This document shows positions 40,069 through 49,215 of a stretch of DNA of 64,000 nt, piece after piece (within the stretch, counting starts at the first letter, position 1; the number at the start of each line of letters is the position of its first letter). The stretch is taken from the NCBI GenBank assembly GCA_019636275.1, contig JAHBXY010000024.1, forward strand, positions 1 through 64,000, written 5' to 3'. The translations under genes and the position numbers were made by a program. The stretch is from Planctomycetota bacterium (GTDB lineage Bacteria > Planctomycetota > J058). The notes beneath the pieces are model-generated. The model searched no databases and was not told the origin of the DNA. It saw only the letters and a program-made list of their open reading frames with translations.

Positions 40069-40881
40069 ATGGCCTGGCTGCGCATCGACTCCGAGACCTT
40101 CATCGGCGACGGCACCCACCGCCTGGGGGTCCGTGCCCACGTCCATGACCGCGACCTCCTCGTACAGCGCGGCCAGGGCCGCCCCGACGTGCAGGAGATC
40201 GGCCAGGCGATCATCGACCAGATCGGGATGCAGCCACCCGTTGGATACGCGTGGCGCGTCGACGACCTAGACGCCACCCACCACCCCGCCGAGCGGCTGA
40301 CCGTCGTCCGCGCCGTCCTCGGTGCCGAGCCCGTGCCCCGCCGCGCCCGGGGCGTGCCGGTCTTCGAGGCCCTACGCGCCGACCTCCAGGCGATCGACGA
40401 GCGCGGCGCCGTGGACTTCGACCGGCTCAGGCGCGAGCGCTACCCAGACATGCGCTTCCGCGTCGATCCGCTCGTTGAGGCACAGGCCCGCATGGCCGAG
40501 ATCGAGGCACGCTACCGGACCGACGTGACGATGATCCTGCCGCGCGTCGCGCCCGGCATGGTCCTGCGCATCGATCCGCCCTCCCCTGACCTGCTGATCC
40601 GCCCCGACGGCTCGGTCGACCTGTTCGGGCAGACCCCCGAGCAGGCCGCGCGGGCTTGGTGGCGCGCCCTCCTGCGCAGCCCCAAGACCTTTGCCCACGT
40701 CCAGCCCGACGGCGCCCTGGTGGTCTCCGACATCTACACCCATCCGCTCGCCGTCCTCTTCCCCGACGGGACATGGGACGCGCAGGGAGAGGCAAGGCCC
40801 GAGGGCCACTCGCGCGAGTTCTGGTCAGCCGTCGCTCGCCTGTACGCCACCGTGCCCCAGTGGCTCATGGAGGGCGCATGA
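40069..40881 (+). CDS. phage hypothetical protein
   Basis: 270 residues, starting directly after the preceding stop. Mixed alpha/beta sequence with Trp-rich parts (AARAWWRALLRSPKTFAHVQ, FWSAVARLYATVPQWLME) and a central PGMVLRIDPPSPDLLIRPDG. No family or motif recognised. It may be an accessory replication or regulatory protein; nothing in the sequence shows this. Confidence 0.65.
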   Translation: MAWLRIDSETFIGDGTHRLGVRAHVHDRDLLVQRGQGRPDVQEIGQAIIDQIGMQPPVGYAWRVDDLDATHHPAERLTVVRAVLGAEPVPRRARGVPVFEALRADLQAIDERGAVDFDRLRRERYPDMRFRVDPLVEAQARMAEIEARYRTDVTMILPRVAPGMVLRIDPPSPDLLIRPDGSVDLFGQTPEQAARAWWRALLRSPKTFAHVQPDGALVVSDIYTHPLAVLFPDGTWDAQGEARPEGHSREFWSAVARLYATVPQWLMEGA

Positions 40882-41096
40882 CCGTCTTCGTCGCCAGCTG
40901 GGCCGACGACGTCGTGACCGTCGCCCTCGACGAAGTCGACGCCCGCGCGGCTCTCGAAGAGAAGGCCGCGGCCCACTTGGGTGCCAACAGGGCCAGGCTG
41001 ACCCTCGACTGGCAGCCGCTGCCTGCAGGCGGTGCGTCTGCTCGCGTCTTCAACCGCTACACCGCGAGCGTCGTGCCCTTCGAGGTCATCGCTTGA
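40878..41096 (+). CDS. phage hypothetical protein
   Basis: 72 residues. ATG 40878 overlaps the previous stop by four bases. Short alpha/beta protein (FVASWADDVVTVALDEVDAR, ARVFNRYTASVVPFEVIA). Unknown function. A 90-bp gap with no recognised signal separates it from the methyltransferase. Confidence 0.6.
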   Translation: MTVFVASWADDVVTVALDEVDARAALEEKAAAHLGANRARLTLDWQPLPAGGASARVFNRYTASVVPFEVIA

Positions 41097-41186
41097 GCGC
41101 TGGGTCCTCTGACATGCAACAGCATGGCGAGGGCTGCGCGCGCTCGGGTTCCGCGCGGTTTCGTCGTAAGTCCTTAGTGGGATGAG

Positions 41187-42563
41187 ATGCACAGGATCGC
41201 CCAGGATCTTCAGCCGCTGGCCACGCCCATCGAGGGGCTGAGGCTCGACCCGAGGAACGCCCGCAGGCACCCCGAGGTCAACATGGCGGCCATCCAGGCC
41301 AGCCTGGAGCGCTTCGGCCAGCGCAAGCCGGCGGTGGCCAACCGCCGAACGGGGATCGTCCTCGCGGGCAACGGGCTGGTCACCGCGGCCAGGGCGCTGG
41401 GCTGGGACCAGGTCGCCGTGGTCTGGACCGACGACGACGAGACCACCGCAACTGCCTACGGCATCGCGGACAACAGGACCGCGGACCTGTCGATGTTCGA
41501 TGACGCCGTCCTGGCCGACCTTCTGCGAGAGGTCGAGGACGAGTACCCGCCTGCTGACCTGGGCTTCACGCTGGACGAGGTAGAGGCGCTGGTCCGCAGA
41601 GTCGAGGCCGAGACCGGCACCGGCGGCGGTGGTGGAGGCCAGCCCGCGCCCGAGCCGGTCGAGCCTTCACCCGCCCCGGTCAGCAGGCCGGGCGAGGTCT
41701 ACCAGCTGGGCCCCCACCGGGTCATCTGCGGCGACTCGCGCGACTTCACCACCTGGGCCGCGCTCCTGGGAGACGAGCGCGCGGCCCTCATCTTCACCTC
41801 GCCGCCCTACGCCGCGCGACGAGACTACGACGAGACGTCGGGCTTCCAGCCGATCAAGGCAGACGAGTACGTCGACTGGTGGGAGCCGCTCCAGGCGTGC
41901 GCGGCGCACTACCTCGCGGCCGACGGTTCCTTCATGGTCAACATCAAGGAACACGCCGAGCACGGGACCAGGCACCTGTACACGCGTGACCTGGTCCTGG
42001 CGCACGTGCGCCGTTGGGGCTGGCTCTTCGTCGAGGAGTTCTGCTGGGAACGCAACGGCATCCCTGGCTCGCCGCAGATCATGCGGCGCTTCAAGAACCA
42101 GTGGGAGCCGGTCTTTCACTTCGCTCGCGCCGCGGACTTCAAGTTCCGCCCCGAGAGCGTCACCCACATCAGCGCCAACGCGGTGCTTGCGTCGCCGCTC
42201 AACCCGAAGCTCAAGGATCTGACCGAGGCTGGCCGCTCTGGAGACCTGCTGACCGGCGCATCCTTCGGAGAGGGCCAGGCGTATCCGGGCAACAGACTCC
42301 CGCCGTTCGTCTCCGAGAACGTAGGCCATACAGCGGCCTTCCCGGTCGGGCTGCCTGAATTCTTCGCCCGCGCGTTCACGGACCGGGGCGACCTGGTCGT
42401 TGATCCCTTCATGGGCAGCGGGTCCACGCTCATCGCAGCCGCCCGCACCGAGCGCCGCTGCTACGGGCTCGAGATCAGCCCTGGGTATGTCGACGTCATC
42501 CGCCGCCGCTGGGGTGACTACTGCCGCGCGCTGGGCGGTGAGCCGGGGCCAGACGCGCTATGA
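41187..42563 (+). CDS. ParB-like nuclease domain fused to beta-class DNA N4/N6 methyltransferase
   Basis: 458 residues. Residues ~10-105 form a ParB/sulfiredoxin-like domain (LRLDPRNARRHPEVNMAAIQ, RTGIVLAGNGLVTAARALGW, YGIADNRTADLS). A Gly/Pro hinge leads to an amino-methyltransferase: catalytic SPPY in LIFTSPPYAARRDY comes before the AdoMet motif VDPFMGSGSTLIAAARTERR, the beta-class order. It would methylate adenine N6 or cytosine N4 in a site set by its target domain, protecting phage DNA. Such fusions are common just before the terminase genes. Confidence 0.88.
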   Translation: MHRIAQDLQPLATPIEGLRLDPRNARRHPEVNMAAIQASLERFGQRKPAVANRRTGIVLAGNGLVTAARALGWDQVAVVWTDDDETTATAYGIADNRTADLSMFDDAVLADLLREVEDEYPPADLGFTLDEVEALVRRVEAETGTGGGGGGQPAPEPVEPSPAPVSRPGEVYQLGPHRVICGDSRDFTTWAALLGDERAALIFTSPPYAARRDYDETSGFQPIKADEYVDWWEPLQACAAHYLAADGSFMVNIKEHAEHGTRHLYTRDLVLAHVRRWGWLFVEEFCWERNGIPGSPQIMRRFKNQWEPVFHFARAADFKFRPESVTHISANAVLASPLNPKLKDLTEAGRSGDLLTGASFGEGQAYPGNRLPPFVSENVGHTAAFPVGLPEFFARAFTDRGDLVVDPFMGSGSTLIAAARTERRCYGLEISPGYVDVIRRRWGDYCRALGGEPGPDAL

Positions 42564-43102
42564 GCCGCGACCTGACCGCCGAGGAGATGGCCGCGGAACT
42601 TGGGATCGCAGCGACCACGCTCAAGCGTTGGGTGCGCGAGGCAGGCTGCCCGATCGAGAGCGGCAGCCACGGCAAGGCGTTCAAGTTCGACAAGGACAAG
42701 GTTCTCGCGTGGATGGAGAAGACCGGCGCGACCGGCCTCATGGGCAAGCCCCCGGCCGGCTCCGAGCGCGTCTCCGAGGAGGAGCAGACCGCCCAGACTA
42801 ACGACCTGTCGAAGATCGCCAAGCTGACGAAGGTCGTCCACCTGGAGATCAAGCGGCTGGAGGCGGCCAAGCGCAAGCGCGTGGAGCGCATCGCCGAGGG
42901 CGAGCTACACGACCGGGTCGACTGCGAGCGCGCGACGTTGGCGAAGATCGCAGCGGTTCGCACGGGACTTCTATCCCTGCCCGGGAAGCTCTCCGCTCGC
43001 CTCGCAGGCCGCGAAGCGCCAGACGTTCAGCGCGAGCTTGAGCGCGAGGTGGCGCACCTGCTCGCCCAGTTCGCAGGGCAGGGGGGCAGTCCGGCCGCGT
43101 GA
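42560..43102 (+). CDS. terminase small subunit (Nu1-like)
   Basis: 180 residues, ATGA-coupled on both sides. An N-terminal winged helix (LTAEEMAAELGIAATTLKRW, then KAFKFDKDKVLAWMEKTG) resembles the DNA-packaging Nu1 domain that recognises the cos/pac site. The rest is helical (VVHLEIKRLEAAKRKRVERI, LAKIAAVRTGLLSLPGKLSA) and would form the oligomer and contact the large subunit encoded next. Confidence 0.82.
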   Translation: MSRDLTAEEMAAELGIAATTLKRWVREAGCPIESGSHGKAFKFDKDKVLAWMEKTGATGLMGKPPAGSERVSEEEQTAQTNDLSKIAKLTKVVHLEIKRLEAAKRKRVERIAEGELHDRVDCERATLAKIAAVRTGLLSLPGKLSARLAGREAPDVQRELEREVAHLLAQFAGQGGSPAA

Positions 43103-45033
43103 TCGCTCTGGCCGCACCCTTCACGCCGCAGGAGCGCGCCGCCTGGTCTCCACCAGAGCGGCTGTCCGGGTCAGCCTGGGCGGAGCGGTACCACGTACTC
43201 CCGCGCCGCGGCAGCGCCGAGCCTGGTCCCTACCGCCTGGATCGCACGCCCTACGCGCGAGAGATCCTCGACACTCTGAGCGACCTCCAGCACACCGAGG
43301 TCATCCTGTGCAAGCCGGTGCAGATCGGAGGCACCGAGATCGCCAAGGCAGCCATCGGCGGCTGGGTCGACAGCGGCGACGGTGACTCCATCCTGCTGAC
43401 GCTGCCCTCGCAGAAGGCCGCGGAAGCGTACGTGCAAGAGCGCATCCAGCCGCTGCTGGAAACGCCGCGACTCGCGCACTACGTCACGGACCGCAGCTAC
43501 GACGTGACCAAGGGCCAGATTGACCTGGCTCATATGTCCATTCACTCCGCGTGGACAGGCTCGCCCCAGACCATGGCCACGAGGGCCATCCGCTTCGCCA
43601 TCAGCGACGAGACGGACAAGGCGCAGGATCTTCGACAAGAGGCCGCGGCCCTCGACCTGGTGCGAGATCGACTGGTGACCTTCGGCCACAGGGCCAAGCA
43701 CTTCATCCTCTCCACACCCACGACGAGCGACGGCCCCATCTGGACGACCTTCCAGGGCACGGCAGACAAGCGGTACTTCCACTGCCCTTGCCCCCACTGC
43801 GGCACCGCTCAGCGACTCGTCTGGGAACAGGTCCGCTGGGCCGAGCACGGCCAGGAGCTACCGGACGATCGCCTGCTCTCCCTCGCAGACGACCTGCTGT
43901 CTGGCCGCGCCGCTGCCTGGTACGAGTGCGCGCACTGCCACGCGGAGATCGGCGAGCCGGACCGTATGCGCATGGTCGAGGCGGGCGAGTGGGTCAGCGT
44001 CCTCGGACCCAACCCCGTCTCTACGCGCGTCGCCTACCACCTGAGCGCCCTCTACTCCCCCTGGGTCAGCTTCGCGCGGCTCGTGGCCGAGTACCTGCGA
44101 GCGTTCGTCGCGCAGGACACGAGGAACTTCCGCAATGGCTTCCTCGGGCTGCCGCAGGAGGAAGGTCCAGTCACCAAGCGCACGGGCGACGTCTTCACCC
44201 CGCGCGCCAAGCTCCATCGGCCCTTCGTCGTCCCGGCCTGGGCGACGATACTGACGGCGGGAGCAGACACCCAGGCCAAGGGCCAGTCGCCGTACTGGGT
44301 CTACACGGTCCGCGCCTGGGGACCGCGCTACCGCTCGCGGCTGGTGGCCTGTGGCAAGGCTCACTCTCCCGAGGAGCTTGTCAGGCTCACCATTGACGCC
44401 ACGTTCCCCGTCGAGGGCAGCGCGCACGACTTCATGTCGCCGCTGATCGTCTGCGTCGACTCCGGCGGCGCGGCCGAGACGATCGACGGCAACACGACGT
44501 GGACCGTCTACCAGATGGCTCGGCGCGACCCCGGCCGGATCGTTCCCATCAAGGGCCACGCAGGCAGGACGAGGCCAGACCGCCCCATCCGCACGTCTTC
44601 GATCATGTACCAGCCGCCGGGCGTCCCCAGTCCGCCCATGCCCGTCCTCTTGCACATCGTTGACACCGAGCACTTCAAGGACAGGCTCGACGCGCTTATC
44701 TACGACGAGTCGGACCCGCCGCTCTGGGAAGAGTCGGACTGCCTGCCCGAGGGCTACGTGGCCCAGATGACCGCGGAGGAGAAGACGCGCATCAAGCTGG
44801 GCAAGCGCAGCGAGCTTCGGTGGGTGAACAACACCCGCAGCCGCTCGGACTACTGGGACGCGTCCGGCTACTGCCTGGCCGCCGCCCATATGGTCCGCGC
44901 CGACGAGCGCACCCGGCAGCGCGCGGCCCACGCCGCTGCGCCCCCTCGAACCACCCCACCCACCAACCCCAACCGCCCGGACCGGCGGCTCAAGACCGAT
45001 CGGCCAGGCGGCTGGATCAGCAGGAGACGATGA
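43099..45033 (+). CDS. terminase large subunit (GpA family)
   Basis: 644 residues. The ATPase half has the GpA-type motif-A region VILCKPVQIGGTEIAKAAIG and an acidic strand RFAISDETDKA (Walker B position). A zinc-binding insert is present (FHCPCPHCGTAQ, CAHCHAEIGEPD). The nuclease half carries acidic residues (GADTQAKG, VCVDSGGAAE, WEESD). It cuts concatemers and pumps DNA into the prohead. A Pro-rich C-terminal tail probably docks to the portal. Confidence 0.92.
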   Translation: MIALAAPFTPQERAAWSPPERLSGSAWAERYHVLPRRGSAEPGPYRLDRTPYAREILDTLSDLQHTEVILCKPVQIGGTEIAKAAIGGWVDSGDGDSILLTLPSQKAAEAYVQERIQPLLETPRLAHYVTDRSYDVTKGQIDLAHMSIHSAWTGSPQTMATRAIRFAISDETDKAQDLRQEAAALDLVRDRLVTFGHRAKHFILSTPTTSDGPIWTTFQGTADKRYFHCPCPHCGTAQRLVWEQVRWAEHGQELPDDRLLSLADDLLSGRAAAWYECAHCHAEIGEPDRMRMVEAGEWVSVLGPNPVSTRVAYHLSALYSPWVSFARLVAEYLRAFVAQDTRNFRNGFLGLPQEEGPVTKRTGDVFTPRAKLHRPFVVPAWATILTAGADTQAKGQSPYWVYTVRAWGPRYRSRLVACGKAHSPEELVRLTIDATFPVEGSAHDFMSPLIVCVDSGGAAETIDGNTTWTVYQMARRDPGRIVPIKGHAGRTRPDRPIRTSSIMYQPPGVPSPPMPVLLHIVDTEHFKDRLDALIYDESDPPLWEESDCLPEGYVAQMTAEEKTRIKLGKRSELRWVNNTRSRSDYWDASGYCLAAAHMVRADERTRQRAAHAAAPPRTTPPTNPNRPDRRLKTDRPGGWISRRR

Positions 45034-45311
45034 TGAGCAAGCACACGAAGTCCACGAAGATCATCGAGGACGCTCGCACGCCCGGAGTCACGATCGACGT
45101 CCCGATCTTGCAGACCGACTTCCCGGTCCTGCGGCGTCTCGACCTCCGGCTGACCCAACGCCAGGCGACCGCGCTACGCCTGGTGTTCGACGGCCTCCAG
45201 CGGGACGGGGAGACCATCCAACTGGAGGGAGTGCGCCCGGTCAGGGCGCACGGCGACGCCATCCGCTGGCTCCTGGATCAAGTGGCCGACGAAGTTGGCG
45301 TCGGCGGCTGA
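45030..45311 (+). CDS. phage hypothetical protein after terminase
   Basis: 93 residues from ATG 45030, overlapping the terminase stop, with CAGGAG upstream. The C-terminal half is helical and resembles small DNA-binding or dimerisation proteins (RLDLRLTQRQATALRLVFDG, AHGDAIRWLLDQVADEVG). Its 3' end overlaps the opposite-strand membrane gene by 34 bp. Unknown function. Confidence 0.6.
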   Translation: MMSKHTKSTKIIEDARTPGVTIDVPILQTDFPVLRRLDLRLTQRQATALRLVFDGLQRDGETIQLEGVRPVRAHGDAIRWLLDQVADEVGVGG

Positions 45312-46081
45312 CGCGGTGCAAACGTGGGCCGAGCTTCGGCGGCCTGTGGCCTTGGCGTCGCGGCCTCCTGCATCAGGCCCGCCACTCTCGCCCATCTTCC
45401 TCGCCGCACGTCATAGGCATATCCCGCGCTCATGAGCAACAGTTCGTCCTGTGGTGCCTGTAGGTTCCTGTACCAGAGGAGGAATCCAAGACACATCATG
45501 GCGCCACCAATGCTGCCACCTACGCGGCAAGCATGAAGGATGGCCAACGACTCACTCGCTGCCGCCCGCGCAACACCTCCCTCTCGCAGTGCCTTCGATG
45601 CTGCGGGAGTGATCCGCGCTCTCGCGTCGTTTACCTCCGAGCGCGCCTGAGCATCGACACTCGTCAGGCCAGTCAGCATCTCCCTGAGTCGCGCGACTCT
45701 GGAATCTACGTGCGCATTCGCAGTCAGGAGCGCTGCGCTCTCGGACGAAACGCCGGCAAGTTCTGCTGACTTGATCGCTGCAACGTCTGCCTCCACCTCG
45801 CTCAGTTCAGACTCGATCCGTCCTCTGGACTGCGACACCACGGCTGCCCAGTCGGCAGAGAGGTGGAGAAAGTCATCCCTCGCTGCCTCGTACTCGACGA
45901 AGCTCGCCCGCCATTCCCCCTCAGCCTGAAACACGGGACGAACTACGAGAGCAGCGGCACCGAGCGACGCCACTACGAGAACCAGACCGCAGATGGCCAT
46001 GAACTTGTACAGGTTGTCGGTCGGCGGCGTGAGCGACTCCAGAACCCTCATCGGCAGCCTCATCAACTCGTCCTGTAGCAC
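45278..46081 (-). CDS. antisense membrane protein, probable prophage cargo (moron)
   Basis: 267 residues with two transmembrane helices (FMAICGLVLVVASLGAAALV near 28-48, and SIGGAMMCLGFLLWYRN near 195-212) flanking a ~145-residue helical, likely periplasmic domain. It runs against the head operon and its DNA is noticeably less GC-rich, both typical of cargo expressed from the lysogen. Possible roles are superinfection exclusion or host modification. The start could also be one of two internal Met codons. Confidence 0.65.
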   Translation of the reverse strand: MLQDELMRLPMRVLESLTPPTDNLYKFMAICGLVLVVASLGAAALVVRPVFQAEGEWRASFVEYEAARDDFLHLSADWAAVVSQSRGRIESELSEVEADVAAIKSAELAGVSSESAALLTANAHVDSRVARLREMLTGLTSVDAQARSEVNDARARITPAASKALREGGVARAAASESLAILHACRVGGSIGGAMMCLGFLLWYRNLQAPQDELLLMSAGYAYDVRRGRWARVAGLMQEAATPRPQAAEARPTFAPRQPPTPTSSAT

Positions 46082-46220
46082 GTCCGTCCGACATGCTGCG
46101 GGAGGAGTTCCATTCCGCAGCTAGGGCCATCTGCGCGCAAACAGCGTCACGGAAGGCGCTTCCGCGCCGCGAGTTGGCTTGCCGCAACTCCGCAAGACGG
46201 CAGTTTTCTGTAGTAGGTCA

Positions 46221-46526
46221 ATGCCGGGACAAGCTGGACGAGTGGCCCTCACGTCCAGCAGCACCTATGCCCAGGTCGAGGCGGAGTACCGCGACACGGC
46301 TGACTACCTCGTTGACGCGAGCGCAGAGAAGGCGCTCCGCCACGCTGCGGCCATCCGCCACCTGCTGATCCTGCTGCCCTCGAGCAGCGCGAAGGGCGCC
46401 AACGCCGTCGGCTTCAACACCACGCTCCTGCGCGACGAACTCGTACGCGCCGAGGATTACGCCCGCGCCCGTCGGGGCCCCAACGTCATCCGCGCCGACT
46501 TCCGCTCCATGAGGTCGCACGGGTGA
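46221..46526 (+). CDS. small head-completion-type phage protein
   Basis: About 101 residues from ATG 46221 (a GTG at 46242 is equally possible; neither has a strong ribosome-binding site). Helical: STYAQVEAEYRDTADYLVDA, EKALRHAAAIRHLLILLPSS, LLRDELVRAEDYARARRG. Its position directly before the portal, overlapping it by four bases, fits the small gpW-like connector of lambdoid phages, but sequence similarity is not clear. Confidence 0.55.
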   Translation: MPGQAGRVALTSSSTYAQVEAEYRDTADYLVDASAEKALRHAAAIRHLLILLPSSSAKGANAVGFNTTLLRDELVRAEDYARARRGPNVIRADFRSMRSHG

Positions 46527-48100
46527 CCGCCAAGACCATGGGGCCAGCGACCGAGACGGCCACGCCCAGCTTCGAGGGAGTCTCCCGGCGCCGGATCAAG
46601 CTGGAGGCGATCGGGCCTGGCCTCCAGGAGACCTTCGCCGCGGCCAAGGCGAAGCGCGCCGAACTGGGCTACAAGGCCGCCGACCCTTCGAAGTTCCGCT
46701 CGCAGCGCACGGGCCTGGGCGGCACCGCGGACACCCACTACCAGTACGGGACGGAGTACTGGCGCATCCGCGAGTGGGTCCGCGCCTTCGAGCGCGACAA
46801 CGCCCTCATCGCCCAGATCGTCTCCCGCGGCCTCGACCAGGTGCTCGGCAACGGGCTCCAGGTCGACCCGCAGACGGGTGACGCCGACCTCAACGAGAAG
46901 ATCGGCAAGCTCTGGGACGCGTGGGCGGACGACCCCGAGCAGTGCGACTACTCCGGGCGCTTCACGTTCGACCAGATCGAGCGCCTGGCCCTGCGACACC
47001 GCTGGATCGACGGCGACGCCTTCGCGGTCCTGGACGCCTTCACGGGCTCCATCGCTCTGCACGAGGGCGACCGCGTGACCAGCGCTGGCACCGCCGGGCT
47101 GATCCAGGTCAACGGTCGCCAGGTGGACGTGGTCCACGGCGTGGAACTCGACCCCGACACCGGCCGCGTCCTGGCCTACCACTTCCTCCGTCGGATCGAC
47201 AGGCGCACCCGCGGCTACAGGACCGTGGCCGTCGGCTCGCCCGACCTGGTAAGGCTGCCCGCTGACCAGGTGCTCCACATCTTCGAGCCGCTGCGGGTCA
47301 CCCAGCACCGGGGCATCACGGCCTTTCACGCCGTCTTCGATCGGATCGCGCTCCTGGAGGACATCGAGTTCGCCGAACTCATCAAGCTCCAGGTGGCCAG
47401 CTGCATCGCGGGCTTCGTCAAGGCGGAGCACGACGTCTTCCAGCTGGGCAGCCGCAGCACCGAGCAGGGCAACGACAACGCGACGGAACTCACCTTCGAC
47501 GAGTTCACGCCGGGCATGGTCGTGAAGCTCAAGCCAGGCGAGAGCATCGAGACCTTCTCGCCCACGATCCGCACCACCGATACGCACACGCTCTGTCGCC
47601 AGATCATGCGTGAGATCGGCCTGGCGATCGGGCTGCCGCTCGAACTCACCCTGCTGGACCACAGCGACTCCAGCTTCTCGGCCAACCGCGCGACGCTGGA
47701 AAGCTACAAGCGGACGGCGCGCCACCAGCAGCGCTGGCTCTCCCGCTGCCTGCGCAGCCGCGTCTACCGCTGGAAGGTCCGGCAGTGGGTCGCCGAGGGC
47801 AGGCTCCCCGACGTCCCCACGATCGCGGAGCACGTCATCCACTACCCCGAGTGGACGTTCCTCGACCCGATCAAGGAAGCGCAGGCCGACGCGGTCCGCC
47901 TCGACAACCACCTGGCCAGCCCCCGTCAGGTCGCGGCCGAGCGCGGTCGCGACGTGGACGACGTGGTCAAGGAGATCGCCGAGGACCGCGCGGACCTGAT
48001 CCGCCAGGCCAAGGCGCAGGCCGACGCGCTGGCCAAGGAAGGCATCGAGGGCGTCACCTGGCGCGACCTCCTCGGCGCCAAGGCAGGTGCCGCAGCATGA
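46523..48100 (+). CDS. portal protein (lambda gpB family)
   Basis: 525 residues. Family features: an N-terminal RIREWVRAFERDNALIAQIV with GLDQVLGNGLQVDPQTG, the strand-rich WIDGDAFAVLDAF, LPADQVLHIFEPLRVTQHRG, the long helix VFDRIALLEDIEFAELIKLQ, and IMREIGLAIGLPLELTLLDH. It forms the dodecameric DNA channel of the capsid and docks the terminase. The C-terminus is helical (ADLIRQAKAQADALAKEG). Confidence 0.9.
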   Translation: MTAKTMGPATETATPSFEGVSRRRIKLEAIGPGLQETFAAAKAKRAELGYKAADPSKFRSQRTGLGGTADTHYQYGTEYWRIREWVRAFERDNALIAQIVSRGLDQVLGNGLQVDPQTGDADLNEKIGKLWDAWADDPEQCDYSGRFTFDQIERLALRHRWIDGDAFAVLDAFTGSIALHEGDRVTSAGTAGLIQVNGRQVDVVHGVELDPDTGRVLAYHFLRRIDRRTRGYRTVAVGSPDLVRLPADQVLHIFEPLRVTQHRGITAFHAVFDRIALLEDIEFAELIKLQVASCIAGFVKAEHDVFQLGSRSTEQGNDNATELTFDEFTPGMVVKLKPGESIETFSPTIRTTDTHTLCRQIMREIGLAIGLPLELTLLDHSDSSFSANRATLESYKRTARHQQRWLSRCLRSRVYRWKVRQWVAEGRLPDVPTIAEHVIHYPEWTFLDPIKEAQADAVRLDNHLASPRQVAAERGRDVDDVVKEIAEDRADLIRQAKAQADALAKEGIEGVTWRDLLGAKAGAAA

Positions 48101-49212
48101 CCACGCGCAACTTCGAGCTACGCGCGCCGGTTGCGTGGAAGCTCAGCAAGCAGGACGACGAGGGCAAGCCGCGGCGCTTCGCCATGTCGCCCGCCTACAG
48201 CGGCGCCCTGTTCGACTTCGGGTGGCGAAGCCAGGCGGTCATCGACCTCGCGGGCATGGAGATCCCCGACTCCGTCCCGATCCTCCTCCAGCACGACGCG
48301 AGCAAGTACCTGGGTCGCGCCGACAAGCTCAAGGCCGGCGACGTGCTCAACGTCGAGGGCCACCTGTTCGACAGCGACCTGGCCAACGAGGTCGCGTCCC
48401 TCTCCGACCAGGGCGCCCAGTACCAGGCCAGCGTCGGCATCGCGATCAACATCGACGCGATCGACTACGTCGCCGAGGAGTCCAGCGCCGAGGTCAACGG
48501 CCAGACCCTCCAAGGCCCCTTCGTGATCCTGCGTAAGACGCGGCTCAAGGAAGTGAGCTTCGTCGTCCTGGGCGCGGACTCGAACACCAGCGCCGCCGCG
48601 CTGTCCAACGAACTCGTCGCCGCGCTGGACGCGCGGCTGTCCACCTCCCCCAACCCGATCAAGGAGGCCGTCATGGCCGACAAGACCGACCCGCTCGCCG
48701 CCGAGCGGGAGAGGGTCAAGGCGATCCACGAGACGTTCGCCTCCGACCCGCCGTTCGCGCTGGAGTGCGTCCTCAGCGGCTCCAGCGTCCTGGAGGCCAA
48801 GGCGAAGTACGCTGACCGCCTCCAGGCCAAGCTGGCCGACCAGGAGAAGAAGATCGCCGACCTGGAGGCCAAGGCCGCCAAGCCCAACCCGGCCGGCGCG
48901 CTCAGCGCGGTGCACCCGGGTGCATCGGCGGCTGACGAGGGCGACCCCATCGACCAGTGGACCGCCGCACTGGCCGAGGAGTCGGACCGGCTGATGAAGC
49001 TGGGCCACGCCGCCAACGGCGAAGTCCGGCAGGGCGTCAAGGTCTCGCGCGAGGCCGCGATCCGGGCCAAGGCGGTCGCCAACCTGAGCGAGCGCCGCCC
49101 CGATCTCCACCAGGCTTACCTGGAGGCGCTCAACGGGACCGAGTGGACCCGGCGCCGCCGTGAGCAGCACGCGCGTCAGCGCCAGATCCGGGCGCTCGGC
49201 GGGAGGGTCTAA
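48097..49212 (+). CDS. prohead protease with C-terminal scaffold domain
   Basis: 371 residues. Residues ~1-185 resemble phage prohead proteases (AMSPAYSGALFDFGWRSQAV, VPILLQHDASKYLGRADKLK, VASLSDQGAQYQASVGIAIN, LKEVSFVVLGADSNTSAA); the His in LLQHDAS and Ser in ASVGIA are candidate catalytic residues. Residues ~195-371 are a scaffold-like helical part with a coiled coil (LQAKLADQEKKIADLEAKAA). The protease matures the capsid and removes the scaffold. An internal start with a strong ribosome-binding site lies at 48673. Confidence 0.82.
   Translation: MTTRNFELRAPVAWKLSKQDDEGKPRRFAMSPAYSGALFDFGWRSQAVIDLAGMEIPDSVPILLQHDASKYLGRADKLKAGDVLNVEGHLFDSDLANEVASLSDQGAQYQASVGIAINIDAIDYVAEESSAEVNGQTLQGPFVILRKTRLKEVSFVVLGADSNTSAAALSNELVAALDARLSTSPNPIKEAVMADKTDPLAAERERVKAIHETFASDPPFALECVLSGSSVLEAKAKYADRLQAKLADQEKKIADLEAKAAKPNPAGALSAVHPGASAADEGDPIDQWTAALAEESDRLMKLGHAANGEVRQGVKVSREAAIRAKAVANLSERRPDLHQAYLEALNGTEWTRRRREQHARQRQIRALGGRV
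48673..49212 (+). CDS. nested in-frame scaffold protein
   Basis: Within the protease gene, AAGGAGG at 48661-48667 stands five bases before ATG 48673, in the same frame. Separate translation would yield 179 residues starting MADKTDPLAAERERVKAIHE and containing only the coiled-coil scaffold part. This reproduces the arrangement of lambda C and Nu3. The site is stronger than most true starts in this operon. Confidence 0.65.
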   Translation: MADKTDPLAAERERVKAIHETFASDPPFALECVLSGSSVLEAKAKYADRLQAKLADQEKKIADLEAKAAKPNPAGALSAVHPGASAADEGDPIDQWTAALAEESDRLMKLGHAANGEVRQGVKVSREAAIRAKAVANLSERRPDLHQAYLEALNGTEWTRRRREQHARQRQIRALGGRV

Positions 49213-49215
49213 GCC

